A stretch of 47,250 nucleotides of DNA from Cohnella sp. SGD-V74 (lineage in GTDB: Bacteria; Bacillota; Bacilli; Paenibacillales; Paenibacillaceae): NCBI RefSeq assembly GCF_003001675.1, contig NZ_PVYW01000035.1:1-47250 (forward strand). Direction: 5' to 3'. The position numbers were made by a program, and so were the translations under genes. Positions 9,170 to 17,443 of this stretch are shown one piece after another (within the stretch, counting starts at the first letter, position 1; every line of letters starts with the position of its first letter). A model generated the notes under the pieces. The model saw only the letters and a program-made list of their open reading frames with translations. It did no database searches and had not been told where the DNA came from.

Positions 9170-9481
9170 ATGATTACGCTCAGAAAAATCACTCTGGAGA
9201 ACCGACGCGCTATATTTAATCTGGAGGTTTCCGAGGATCAACGGCGTTTTGTTGCGTCCAATCTGTCAAGCGTGGCCTCGTGTTATGTTCTGGCTGTAAA
9301 TGGGGGACATCCGTTTCCGTTTGCTATTTATGCGGATGAGCTGCCGGTCGGTTTTGTTCAGTATTGCTGGATCCCTTATAAACCCGATAACGTTGCCGCC
9401 AAAAAGCTCTATGAAAGCTTCGGCTTCCGTGACAACGGCGAAATCTTCAATGACGAGTCTATAACCGTGTTGAGGCTCTGA
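9170..9481 (+). CDS. Shortened GNAT-type acetyltransferase lacking the CoA loop
   Basis: A 103-residue protein with a good start (ATG after GAAGGGAG). The N terminus (LRKITLENRRAIFNLEVSED, then FPFAIYADELPVGFVQY) and the C terminus (PYKPDNVAAKKLYESFGF) match a roughly 150-residue spermidine-type GNAT. The middle part with beta 4 and the Q-x-x-G-x-G acetyl-CoA loop is absent: GFVQY runs straight into CWIPYKPDN. This looks like an in-frame internal deletion. It is unlikely to be catalytically active and may be a decaying gene. The HD-CHAP gene starts 17 bases later. Confidence 0.65.
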   Translation: MITLRKITLENRRAIFNLEVSEDQRRFVASNLSSVASCYVLAVNGGHPFPFAIYADELPVGFVQYCWIPYKPDNVAAKKLYESFGFRDNGEIFNDESITVLRL

Positions 9482-9498
9482 GCGAGGGGGAGAAAAGG

Positions 9499-10578
9499 GT
9501 GATAGGCGAAAAAACGAGTACGAGACTTGATAGCGTTCGTTTCGTTGTTGAGGATATGATAATGTCCATTCCTTGCGAGATCCAGAAACAAGAGTCATGC
9601 ATTCGGTTGTACGGGGTGTCTGCTTTTGCTGCGATGCTCGCTATGAAACGCGGGCTGAATCAGGAACTGGCGGCGATTGCGGGGCTGCTTCACAACTATT
9701 ACTTTTATAAGACCGGCATTGACGATTTTCCTGGTATCAGTAGTTCCGAGGCCGTGAGACCGCTGCTAAGGGACATGAACATCTTATCCGAAAAAGAGCA
9801 GACGACAATCTTGCGGGCGATCTTCTACCAGGGGGATAGAAGCGGAATTCATGGTCCATATGAGGAGATCGTCAAGGATGCCGGCCTATTGCAGGGTTAC
9901 TTTCAGAATACGGGGCGCAGTGCTGCACCGCAGGATTCCGCCAGACTGCGAAAGGTGCTTCATGAATTAACGATTCCAATAATAGATTTGCCAGGAGAAG
10001 AATATAGCCCTGGTGGCGTAGAGGATCGTCAAGACATGGATAGACGCAGTAAGCTGGCTGATATTGCGGAGACGTTGGCGGGACTGAACATAGCTGGGGT
10101 GCCAGGGGATCGACGATACCGGGAAATCTGCAAATATTGGCCCGGCCCGGCCGTATATCAAGAATTGCAAAACGGTTGGTGCGCCGCTTTTGTATATTAT
10201 TGTTGTTGGCAAGCTGGATTTCAGTTGCCGATTCGATACCCGAACGGGATATACAGGTTAGCTGGTGTGGGCGCTTGGTTAGAGTGGGCTCAACTGTCCG
10301 AAACGGGTTTTCTGTATCATGATGAACACGACGGGTTTGCTCCGCGGCGCGGGGATATCGTGATTTATGACAAGCTGCTTTCGAACGATCCGCATGACCA
10401 TATTGGGATTGTTCTAGCTTGCGATGAGAAAGAAATAACAGTCGCTGAGGGGAATAGGGATAATCGGAATTATTCAAGCGTTGTGAACAGAGATCGGGGG
10501 CGCTGCATCCTCGGATATATCCGAATCGACAACAACTATGCATTTCATTTTAGCGGCGAGTATAGTCCCATTCTGTAG
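9499..10578 (+). CDS. HD-like domain fused to a C-terminal CHAP amidase/peptidase domain
   Basis: A 359-residue protein with two domains. Residues 1 to about 165 follow a Firmicute HD-domain family (IRLYGVSAFAAMLAMKRGLN, then AGLLHNYYFYK and EEIVKDAGLLQ). The signature HD dipeptide is H65-N66 here and a later expected His is replaced in FYQGDRS, so the metal site is degraded. Residues 200 to about 350 are a CHAP (NlpC/P60-like) hydrolase: nucleophile C228 in NGWCAAFVYYCC, GDIVIYDK, and H301 in PHDHIGIVL. No signal peptide is seen, so a cytoplasmic role is likely. The start is GTG 9499 behind GGGGGAG. Confidence 0.7.
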   Translation: MIGEKTSTRLDSVRFVVEDMIMSIPCEIQKQESCIRLYGVSAFAAMLAMKRGLNQELAAIAGLLHNYYFYKTGIDDFPGISSSEAVRPLLRDMNILSEKEQTTILRAIFYQGDRSGIHGPYEEIVKDAGLLQGYFQNTGRSAAPQDSARLRKVLHELTIPIIDLPGEEYSPGGVEDRQDMDRRSKLADIAETLAGLNIAGVPGDRRYREICKYWPGPAVYQELQNGWCAAFVYYCCWQAGFQLPIRYPNGIYRLAGVGAWLEWAQLSETGFLYHDEHDGFAPRRGDIVIYDKLLSNDPHDHIGIVLACDEKEITVAEGNRDNRNYSSVVNRDRGRCILGYIRIDNNYAFHFSGEYSPIL

Positions 10579-10872
10579 CTGCGAGGGACGTCAATAAGCC
10601 TGAAAATCCATAGAACTCAACCAATATTCCCAATGCGCAATTCAGATAGCTTTCAAGGGATACTGAGAACTGCTCCGATTGTACTTCTTATAACCGAGGG
10701 AGTTTCTACTTTCTTTGCAGTTACTTGCGTTCAGGCATAGTGAAGTCGGTACTTGGCAATTGTTTTATTTGGTGTGCATATGTTAAAATGGCATCAGAAA
10801 GACCGAGTGCGCGAGCACTCGGCCTATACAATTGGCTTGGATGGGATGCCCCTTCAAGTTAATGAATGGTAC
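10579..10872 (+). other. Gene-less stretch with one perfect hairpin
   Basis: No coding pattern or RNA gene is recognised between the HD-CHAP gene and the terminators that follow. At 10803-10822 CCGAGTGC and GCACTCGG form a perfect 8-bp stem around GCGA, with no T-run. The remainder is unremarkable. Confidence 0.5.
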
Positions 10873-10874
10873 AG

Positions 10875-10911
10875 ACCCACCTTTGGCCTGGGAACCTTGG
10901 GGTGGGTTTTT
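10875..10911 (+). terminator. Copy of the 2196-2233 terminator
   Basis: CCCACC (10876-10881) pairs with GGTGGG (10901-10906), followed by TTTT. The TTTGGCC and ACCTTGGGG internal parts and the TTTTTAC end nearly repeat the hairpin at 2196-2233. Confidence 0.7.
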
Positions 10912-10972
10912 ACTTTCTCTTGTAGTTTATCAGCAACAGAAAACACGATCAACTGTTCGCCTATTCAAGCAT

Positions 10973-11017
10973 AAAAACGCCCTTCCGCTTCCTGTAGGGA
11001 AACGAAAGGGCGTTTTA
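10973..11017 (-). terminator. Terminator of the second serine hydrolase gene
   Basis: AAAACGCCCTT (10974-10984) pairs with AAGGGCGTTTT (11006-11016). It lies about 65 bases beyond the stop of the minus-strand serine hydrolase gene and has A/T runs on both sides, so it may work in both directions. Confidence 0.8.
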
Positions 11018-11081
11018 CTTATCACGCTCCGCATGCAAAGGCGTCGAGGGAGCCGGAGACCGGAGAGCTACCCGTCCAATG

Positions 11082-13163
11082 CTATTTGGTTAAACGGATG
11101 TCGAACTTCGTTCCGGCATCGCCGGCGAATACGATGATGCCGTTCTCGGGCAGCACGGTTGTATGGTCCGGACTGACGACGCCGAAATCCACGCAAATCC
11201 CGTTCTCGTCGTATACGGCATAAGAGCCCGTGGACGAAGGGGCGACCTTCATCGTTTTACCAGCGGCGCCTTCCGGGATCGAGAACCATTTGGCGTACCC
11301 GTTGTCCAGTATCGTGAGCGAGGAGCTGCCGCCCGAATAGATCGGCTTCAAGGCCTCTTCGCCGACGAGCAGACTGCCGCCAAGCTTCAAATATTCGATG
11401 CCGTTTTCCTCGTAAAAGTTGAGTTCATTGGCATCCCTTCCACCCATTGCCGGGAGGTACAGGTCGGCCGCTGCCGTATTCGGTCCTGTTATTTTTTTAT
11501 CCAGTACGTACCCCGAGGCTTCTTCAATCAACTGAAGCTGCACGGACGAGGCCAGCAAGTATGAGAGAGAAGTATACTTCTCGTCGAGCGGATAATAACG
11601 TTTGCCGTCGCGTTTCGTCCAAGCCGCCAACGTCTCCTCGGAGACGGAGTTAGGCTCGAGCTTCTCGGCGGAATACTGCGACAAAGCCAACTGTCCGAGT
11701 CCCGGGAGAGAGACGTATTGACGGGTCCATAGATAGGTGCGCCCGTTGCTTTCCTTCACCAAGTCGATCCTTACGCTTCCGTCCGCGCTTCTGAACGAGC
11801 CGTCTGCCGCATAGGCGTAGATCTCGGCCGGGTAGAACGGCACTTGAGGAAGGGAGATCGACATTTCTCCGTCCCCGGAGATGTCTACCTTGATCAATTG
11901 ATTGGTAGAGCCGTAGATTCCTGAGAACTCCAACCATTCCGAAGGCATATCGGTTTTAAAAGGTTTGCCGTACGACTTATCCGCTATGAACTCGCCGATC
12001 TCGCCTTTTTCCTTCAGAGCATGAAGCAGGATTTGGCTCGCCAGAAGCTGGTTCGTCGTGCTGGAGCCTCCGGACGAGAGCACGGCCGCCGCCATGTTCT
12101 TCTCGGGAAGAACGACCAGCGCCGCATGATACAGAATGGTGTCTCCGCCCTTGGCCAGAGCCTGAATGCCGTAATCCCCGAACGGGAACAGGTCCACGCT
12201 GTCCCAACCTAGTCCGTAGTTGACCCAGTTGTCGGCGTCCTCGGGCCAGAATCCTCTCGCATACTCCGCTTGCGCCGTCTCTGCCGCCGATTCGGACGAC
12301 AGGATACCTTCAACCTGCCCCGTGAAAATTTGCGAGAATCGCACGAGGTCCTCCGCCGTGGAGTAGATTCCTCCCGTTCCGATGACGTTCACCGTCTCGT
12401 TCGGCAGCTGATTGGCGAAGTGGGGAAGATAAAGTCCCGCCATCGCCGACACGCTCGGATGATCCAGCGGCGTCATCGTATTCTTCATGTTCAGCGGCTC
12501 CGTAAAATTACGATGGATGTAGGACGTGAAATCCGTGCCGCCGACTTTCTCTACTAAAATTTCCGCTAGAGTAAAGCAATCGTTGCAATAGACCGAATAA
12601 GCCCCCGGATCGGCTTTCAACTTCTGTCCGGCCAACTGCTCCAGCAGCGTATCGTGTGCGTATGTATCATTATCCTCGAGTAAAAAAGCGTTTGTCAGCG
12701 ACGATCCGTTAAATCCGGCGGAATGGTTCAGCAGCATGCGCGGCGTAATGTTCTTGTACCGCTCGTCTTCCATTTTGAAGTCCGGAACGTACTGAGTGAC
12801 GGGCGCATCCAGATCGACCTTGCCTTCGTCCGCGAGCTTCATCACGGCTGCCGCAGTGAATGCTTTGCTCACAGAGCCGATACCGTACATCGTATCCGCG
12901 GAGAGCGGCTTCTTGCCTTCCTGGTCGTTAATGCCCGATTGCCCGGAGACGATGATCCGGCCTTGATCGATCAGCGCGTATTGCACGCTTGTCGTGCCGT
13001 ATTGTCCCGTCAGGAGATCCGCCGCATCGGATGCCGCTTTCTGCGTAGCTTCGTAAGTCGTCGGGTTTTCTTCGCTTGCGGAGGCTGCCAAGGCGCCCCC
13101 AGGAGCCAGCATGGCAAGGATCAACGTCAGGGATAAAAAACGAAACGGTTTTCTGCTTTTCAT
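11082..13163 (-). CDS. Secreted serine hydrolase, beta-lactamase class C family (paralogue)
   Basis: The 693-residue product is a clear paralogue of the protein at 3632-5803 along its whole length. It has a Sec signal peptide (cleavage likely after ALA, about residue 26) but no lipobox, so it is probably released or wall-bound rather than lipid-anchored. Catalytic motifs are S97-V-S-K100 and Y192-C-N194. The C-terminal 290 residues are again the uncharacterised extra region. ATG 13163 follows GAGGAGG. The gene lies 65 bases downstream of the CotA-like gene on the same strand. A perfect 11-bp inverted repeat between them overlaps its ribosome binding site. Confidence 0.8.
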   Translation of the reverse strand: MKSRKPFRFLSLTLILAMLAPGGALAASASEENPTTYEATQKAASDAADLLTGQYGTTSVQYALIDQGRIIVSGQSGINDQEGKKPLSADTMYGIGSVSKAFTAAAVMKLADEGKVDLDAPVTQYVPDFKMEDERYKNITPRMLLNHSAGFNGSSLTNAFLLEDNDTYAHDTLLEQLAGQKLKADPGAYSVYCNDCFTLAEILVEKVGGTDFTSYIHRNFTEPLNMKNTMTPLDHPSVSAMAGLYLPHFANQLPNETVNVIGTGGIYSTAEDLVRFSQIFTGQVEGILSSESAAETAQAEYARGFWPEDADNWVNYGLGWDSVDLFPFGDYGIQALAKGGDTILYHAALVVLPEKNMAAAVLSSGGSSTTNQLLASQILLHALKEKGEIGEFIADKSYGKPFKTDMPSEWLEFSGIYGSTNQLIKVDISGDGEMSISLPQVPFYPAEIYAYAADGSFRSADGSVRIDLVKESNGRTYLWTRQYVSLPGLGQLALSQYSAEKLEPNSVSEETLAAWTKRDGKRYYPLDEKYTSLSYLLASSVQLQLIEEASGYVLDKKITGPNTAAADLYLPAMGGRDANELNFYEENGIEYLKLGGSLLVGEEALKPIYSGGSSSLTILDNGYAKWFSIPEGAAGKTMKVAPSSTGSYAVYDENGICVDFGVVSPDHTTVLPENGIIVFAGDAGTKFDIRLTK

Positions 13164-13171
13164 AATTACCT

Positions 13172-13217
13172 CCTCGGATACGTTGTATAAATATAGTACG
13201 GATAATCGTATCCGAGG
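13172..13217 (-). promoter_or_regulatory. Inverted repeat covering the ribosome binding site of the second serine hydrolase
   Basis: CCTCGGATACG (13172-13182) and CGTATCCGAGG (13207-13217) are perfect 11-bp inverted repeats with a 24-base AT-rich centre that contains a smaller GGATA/TATCC dyad. On the minus-strand transcript the second arm ends in the AGG that begins the Shine-Dalgarno sequence. It may be a repressor operator or an RNA hairpin limiting translation. Confidence 0.55.
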
Positions 13218-13228
13218 TTCCGCAACTG

Positions 13229-14794
13229 CTAGAATCGGTCGCGCGGCACAACGAGAAGAGGACGCATCATCTCGTAATCCTCGTGTTCCAGCATGTGGCA
13301 ATGCCAGACATACAGGCCGGTGTAGGTGACGAATCTTCGAATGATGCGCGTGATTTCCCCGGGGTTGGAACGGACGGTGTCCTTCCAGCCCCTTTCTTGC
13401 GGCTCTGGAGGCAGACTAGGCCGGGTTAGCCGGATCTTGCCGTCCTTCTTGTACTGCTCGGCGTCAAAAGGAGTGCGGTCCACGATCTGAAAGAAGCCCA
13501 GATGGATATGGATGGGATGCGTCTGTTCCGTCAAATTCATAATGGACCATACCTCGGTCGAGCCCCACACCGGCTTTTCCGATATCGGGTCGTCCCACGT
13601 CTTCTTGTCCAGCAGCATCAGGTGTCTGTTGAAGCGGTCCTTGGTCGAATCCAGGGTCAGGTTTCTGCAATGGGTTGCGTAAGCAGGATCGAGCCAGGGG
13701 ATGCAACCCATGGAAGCTGGAATAGCGCTCGTATCCATGCCTGCAAGCGGCAGCTCTACTCTAAATTCCATAACGGTTCCTGTCGTGCGAGGCTCGGGAG
13801 GAGCGCCCGCAGGAAAGGGGGCCGGTGCGTCGTTCATTACAAGGATTCGTCGCCCTTCCATGTTCGCGAAGTCGATGATCACATCGGCTCTTTCGCCCGG
13901 GGCGAGCAGCAGTTGCCGGGGAGCGAGGGGATATTCCATCAGTCCGCCGTCCGTGCCGATCTGGTACATCGACTGCCCGGAGCTCAACGACAGGTTATAG
14001 AAGCGGGCATTGGCCGCGTTCAACAATCTGAAGCGATACTTGCGCGGCTCTACCTGCAGATAAGGCCAGGCTTTGCCGTTTACAAGGTTGATGTCGCCAA
14101 AAAACTCCGGGACGATCGACGTCTCGAGTCCGGGGACGGGCGGATCGGGCTGTCTCGGATAATAGAGTGATCCGTCGGAGTTGAGCGATTTGTCCTGAAT
14201 GACAAGCGGAATTTCATAAGGGCCGGCGGGCAGGTTGAGAGAGCGCTCGCGCCGGTCTCTGATGATATACATTCCGGCCAGGCCGGCGTATACATTAAGT
14301 CTTGTAATGCCTAGCGTATGGTCATGATACCATAGGGCGCACGCTTGCATGGGGTTGTCATAGCGGTAGATTTCTTGGGAAAAATAAGGCCCGGTTTGAG
14401 CGAAATCTCTCGTAAACCAAGCTTCCGGATAACCGTCGCTTTGCGATTCGACGACGGCGCCGTGAACATGGGTAACGGTCCGCACATCCGGCACGTCCTT
14501 GTGCGCTCCGTGCACGGTATGATCCACGGGAAAAAGATGTTTGTCCGGCAGCCGGTTCATCCATTTGACGAATACCCGCTCTCCGGATTCTATTTCAATA
14601 GTAGGTCCGGGATAATTTCCTTCGTATCCCCATACGGTTGCAGGCCCCAGATCCCGATGCAGCGACATCGGGAATTGCGTCATGCGTACCTCGTAATAAG
14701 TATGGAAGCGATCCTTGTAAAGCGGCTTTAACACAGGCGGTACGGGAAGCCTATCCGCGAATTTGGCAAGGTTCAGGCCCAAGTTTGGAGTCAT
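13229..14794 (-). CDS. cotA: CotA-type multicopper oxidase (laccase/bilirubin oxidase-like)
   Basis: The 521-residue product closely follows Bacillus CotA (513 residues). Copper ligands are visible in the right order: H109-V-H111, W-Y-H157-D-H159, HPIHIHLG, and the terminal H498-C499-H500 with H504 and axial M509. There is no signal peptide, as expected for a coat protein made in the mother cell. It should oxidise phenolic substrates or bilirubin and pigment and protect the spore. The start is ATG 14794 after GGAGGGAG; the longer upstream frame is not supported. Promoter class was not resolved. Confidence 0.88.
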   Translation of the reverse strand: MTPNLGLNLAKFADRLPVPPVLKPLYKDRFHTYYEVRMTQFPMSLHRDLGPATVWGYEGNYPGPTIEIESGERVFVKWMNRLPDKHLFPVDHTVHGAHKDVPDVRTVTHVHGAVVESQSDGYPEAWFTRDFAQTGPYFSQEIYRYDNPMQACALWYHDHTLGITRLNVYAGLAGMYIIRDRRERSLNLPAGPYEIPLVIQDKSLNSDGSLYYPRQPDPPVPGLETSIVPEFFGDINLVNGKAWPYLQVEPRKYRFRLLNAANARFYNLSLSSGQSMYQIGTDGGLMEYPLAPRQLLLAPGERADVIIDFANMEGRRILVMNDAPAPFPAGAPPEPRTTGTVMEFRVELPLAGMDTSAIPASMGCIPWLDPAYATHCRNLTLDSTKDRFNRHLMLLDKKTWDDPISEKPVWGSTEVWSIMNLTEQTHPIHIHLGFFQIVDRTPFDAEQYKKDGKIRLTRPSLPPEPQERGWKDTVRSNPGEITRIIRRFVTYTGLYVWHCHMLEHEDYEMMRPLLVVPRDRF

Positions 14795-14971
14795 CGTCTC
14801 CCTCCGTTTCTCGTAAAACATATGTGCGATCTGCGCTCCAATATGCAACGGACACGGAGCTCGGCAAAAACCCGCCTTCAACACGCAACCGTGCAATAAG
14901 ATTGCCTCGTTTAGCGCATACTTTAATCAATTCAAAATGCCGGTTTTTTCACGGAAAGGAGATTTTTCGCG

Positions 14972-15805
14972 GTGAGAAGAACGTATCCGTTAGTCTGCTT
15001 GCTCGCGCTGATCGCTCTATTGCTGGGGGCATGCGGCAACAAGCCGGATTCCGCGTCCCCGGCGCCCGCCGATTCGTCCGCTCCTTCAAGTCCTTCCACG
15101 CAAGGCGTTCTCGGAGCGATCAAGGCGAGCGGAAAGCTGAAGATCGGCACGGAAGGCACCTATGCGCCTTTCACCTATCACGACAAAGACGGACGGTTGG
15201 TCGGATTCGACGTGGAGATCGCGCGAGCGATCTGCGAACGCCTCGGAGTCGAGGCCGATTTTATCGAGACGCCGTGGGACGGTATTTTTGCCGGACTGGA
15301 TTCCAAGAGATTCGACGCGGTGTTTAACGAAGTCGCCATCCGGGACGACCGCAAGGAGAAATACGATTTCTCCGATCCGTACATCGTCTCCAAAGCGGTG
15401 CTCCTCGTTCATGAAGACAACAAGGAGATCAAGAAGCTGGCGGATTTGAAGGGGAAGAAGTCCGCCCAATCGCTGACGAGCAATCTGAAGGACATCGCCC
15501 AGGCGAACGGAGCCGAGATCGTAGGCACGGAAGGCTTCAACCAGGCGGTCGATCTGCTGCTGTCGAAGCGGGCGGACGCGACCATCAACGACAACTTGTC
15601 TTTCCTCGATCTGAAGAAGCAAAGGCCGGACGTGAAAATCAAAGCGGTAGACGAGACGGACGAAGCTTCCTCCAGCGCCGCGTTGTTCCGGAAGGGCAAT
15701 GACGACTTGGTCCAAGCGGTAAATGAAGCGCTGGCCGCGATCAAGAGCGACGGAACCTACATGACGATCTCCGAGAAATACTTCGGGGCGGACGTGTCCA
15801 AATAA
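14972..15805 (+). CDS. tcyA: Cystine/amino-acid ABC transporter substrate-binding lipoprotein
   Basis: The 277-residue product has a lipoprotein signal peptide ending in LLLGAC and a polar-amino-acid binding fold (SBP_bac_3): GKLKIGTEGTYAPFTYHD, LVGFDVEIARAICERLGV, FIETPWDGIFAGLDSKRFD, RKEKYDFSDPY. The Arg and Asp residues typical of amino-acid ligation are present. With the next two genes it forms a complete importer, most like the TcyABC L-cystine system of Bacillus. The start is GTG 14972 after AAAGGAG. The ligand is inferred from the ATPase's close similarity to TcyC. Confidence 0.82.
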   Translation: MRRTYPLVCLLALIALLLGACGNKPDSASPAPADSSAPSSPSTQGVLGAIKASGKLKIGTEGTYAPFTYHDKDGRLVGFDVEIARAICERLGVEADFIETPWDGIFAGLDSKRFDAVFNEVAIRDDRKEKYDFSDPYIVSKAVLLVHEDNKEIKKLADLKGKKSAQSLTSNLKDIAQANGAEIVGTEGFNQAVDLLLSKRADATINDNLSFLDLKKQRPDVKIKAVDETDEASSSAALFRKGNDDLVQAVNEALAAIKSDGTYMTISEKYFGADVSK

Positions 15806-15834
15806 AAATGGCATTACAAAGGGTGCAGGGAACG

Positions 15835-16503
15835 ATGGACGATCGTCAGATTCAGATTATCAAGGATACTTTCTGGCCCCTGTTGGAAGCAGGGGTTATT
15901 TACACTCTCCCGCTCACTCTGATTACTTTCGCGCTGGGCTTGATTATCGCCGTAATCACAGCGCTGGTCCGGCTGTCCGACTGGATGGTCCCCAAGTTTA
16001 TCGCAAGCTTCTACGTGTGGGTCATCCGGGGAACGCCCCTTCTGGTCCAGCTGTTTATTATTTTTTATGGCTTGCCCAGCGCGGGTATCATTCTAAGTCC
16101 ATATGTATCCGCCGTTATCGGACTGTCGCTCAGCGTGGGCGCCTATGGCTCGGAAATCGCGCGAGCGGCGGTATTGTCGATTCAGAGGGGACAGTGGGAG
16201 GCGGCATATTCGCTTGGCATGTCGCGCACGCAAGCCTTAAGGCGGATTATTCTTCCGCAAGCGGCGCGCGTGTCCGTGCCTCCGTTCGGGAACTCCTTTA
16301 TCGCTCTGGTGAAGGACACGTCGCTCGTGTCCGTCATTACTTTCTCGGAGATGTTCCGCAAGTCGCAGGAGTATGTCGCTTTGTACTACGAGCCGTTAAT
16401 CTTGTACAGCGAAGCGGCGGTCATTTACTTGGCGTTCAGCACTGTTCTGTCGGTGCTGCAGCATCGTCTGGAGAAGCGGTTGGAACGTTTCTCCGCTGTG
16501 TAG
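15835..16503 (+). CDS. tcyB: Cystine/amino-acid ABC transporter permease
   Basis: A 222-residue membrane protein of the HisMQ/GlnP type with about five helices. It shows VWVIRGTPLLVQLFIIFYGLP and the EAA coupling loop EAAYSLGMSRTQALRRIILPQA. ATG 15835 (MDDRQIQIIKDT) is preferred over ATG 15808 because family members begin near there and an AGGGA lies just before it. It is followed by the ATPase gene after 13 bases. Confidence 0.87.
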   Translation: MDDRQIQIIKDTFWPLLEAGVIYTLPLTLITFALGLIIAVITALVRLSDWMVPKFIASFYVWVIRGTPLLVQLFIIFYGLPSAGIILSPYVSAVIGLSLSVGAYGSEIARAAVLSIQRGQWEAAYSLGMSRTQALRRIILPQAARVSVPPFGNSFIALVKDTSLVSVITFSEMFRKSQEYVALYYEPLILYSEAAVIYLAFSTVLSVLQHRLEKRLERFSAV

Positions 16504-16516
16504 AGGAGGCGGCGCG

Positions 16517-17272
16517 ATGATCGAAATTCGCGGATTGCATAAGTCTTTCGGTTCTCACGAGGTGTTGAAGGGGATCGACGTCAGTCTCCCGAAGGGCAAG
16601 GTGCTCGTGATCATCGGTCCTTCCGGCTCCGGCAAGTCGACTCTGCTTCGCTGCTTCAACCTGCTGGAGATGCCCGACCGGGGTTCGATTAAACTTGGAG
16701 ATCACGCCTTCGAGTTTCGCGAGGGCGCCCGAATATCCGGGAAGGACGTTATCGCGCTGCGCAAAGCTACGGGGATGGTATTCCAGTCTCTGAATTTGTT
16801 TCCGCACATGACCGCTCTCGAAAATGTAATCGAAGCGCAAGTGACCGTGCAGAAGAGGAGCAAAAGCGAGGCCAGAGCGCGGGCGAAGGCGCAACTGGCG
16901 AAGGTGGGGCTGGCGGACAAAGCCGATTCCTACCCGCATAAGCTGTCCGGAGGACAACAGCAGCGGGTGGCCATCGCGCGCGCCATGGCGGTCGACCCGC
17001 AGGTGCTGTTGTTCGATGAGCCGACCTCGGCGCTGGACCCCGAATTAGTCGGGGAGGTGCTGAAGGTGATGAAGCAGCTGGCCGCTGAAGGGATGACGAT
17101 GGCCATCGTGACGCACGAAATGAAATTTGCCGCGGATGTGGCCGATCACGTTCTTCTCATGGACGACGGGCAGATCATCGAGCAAGGATCTCCTCAAGAG
17201 GTGCTTCATCATCCGAAGACTCCGCGAGCCGTACAATTTCTCAATCGTCTGCACGGAAAGTCGGAGGAATGA
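16517..17272 (+). CDS. tcyC: Cystine/amino-acid ABC transporter ATPase
   Basis: The 251-residue ATPase has Walker A GPSGSGKST, Q-loop MVFQSLNLFPHMTALENV, signature LSGGQQQRVAIARA, Walker B VLLFDEPTSALDPELV and the H-loop THEMKFA. The FEFREG insertion after the first strand pair matches TcyC-type ATPases. It completes the cystine importer. The ribosome binding site GAGGAGG lies just before ATG 16517. Confidence 0.88.
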   Translation: MIEIRGLHKSFGSHEVLKGIDVSLPKGKVLVIIGPSGSGKSTLLRCFNLLEMPDRGSIKLGDHAFEFREGARISGKDVIALRKATGMVFQSLNLFPHMTALENVIEAQVTVQKRSKSEARARAKAQLAKVGLADKADSYPHKLSGGQQQRVAIARAMAVDPQVLLFDEPTSALDPELVGEVLKVMKQLAAEGMTMAIVTHEMKFAADVADHVLLMDDGQIIEQGSPQEVLHHPKTPRAVQFLNRLHGKSEE

Positions 17273-17287
17273 CGACGAACACCCCCT

Positions 17288-17336
17288 AACGGCCAGGTCC
17301 TGATCGAAGACGATTCGATCGGGGCCTGGCCGTTGT
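17288..17336 (+). terminator. Terminator of the cystine transporter operon
   Basis: AACGGCCAGG (17288-17297) pairs with CCTGGCCGTT (17325-17334), and TGATCGA with TCGATCG inside, followed by a short T-rich end. Confidence 0.82.
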
Positions 17337-17443
17337 TCTGCGATTGTTCTCTCTTTCCCCCGAAGAAAGTTATGTCTATGATAAGAACAGGGATCCGGTC
17401 GGATTCCTGAAAATAGCTCGAGAGGCATAGACAAGGAGATAAG

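Noticed and set aside
13502..14170. Plus-strand frame of 222 codons over cotA
   Set aside because: Antisense shadow; the minus-strand oxidase has all copper ligands.
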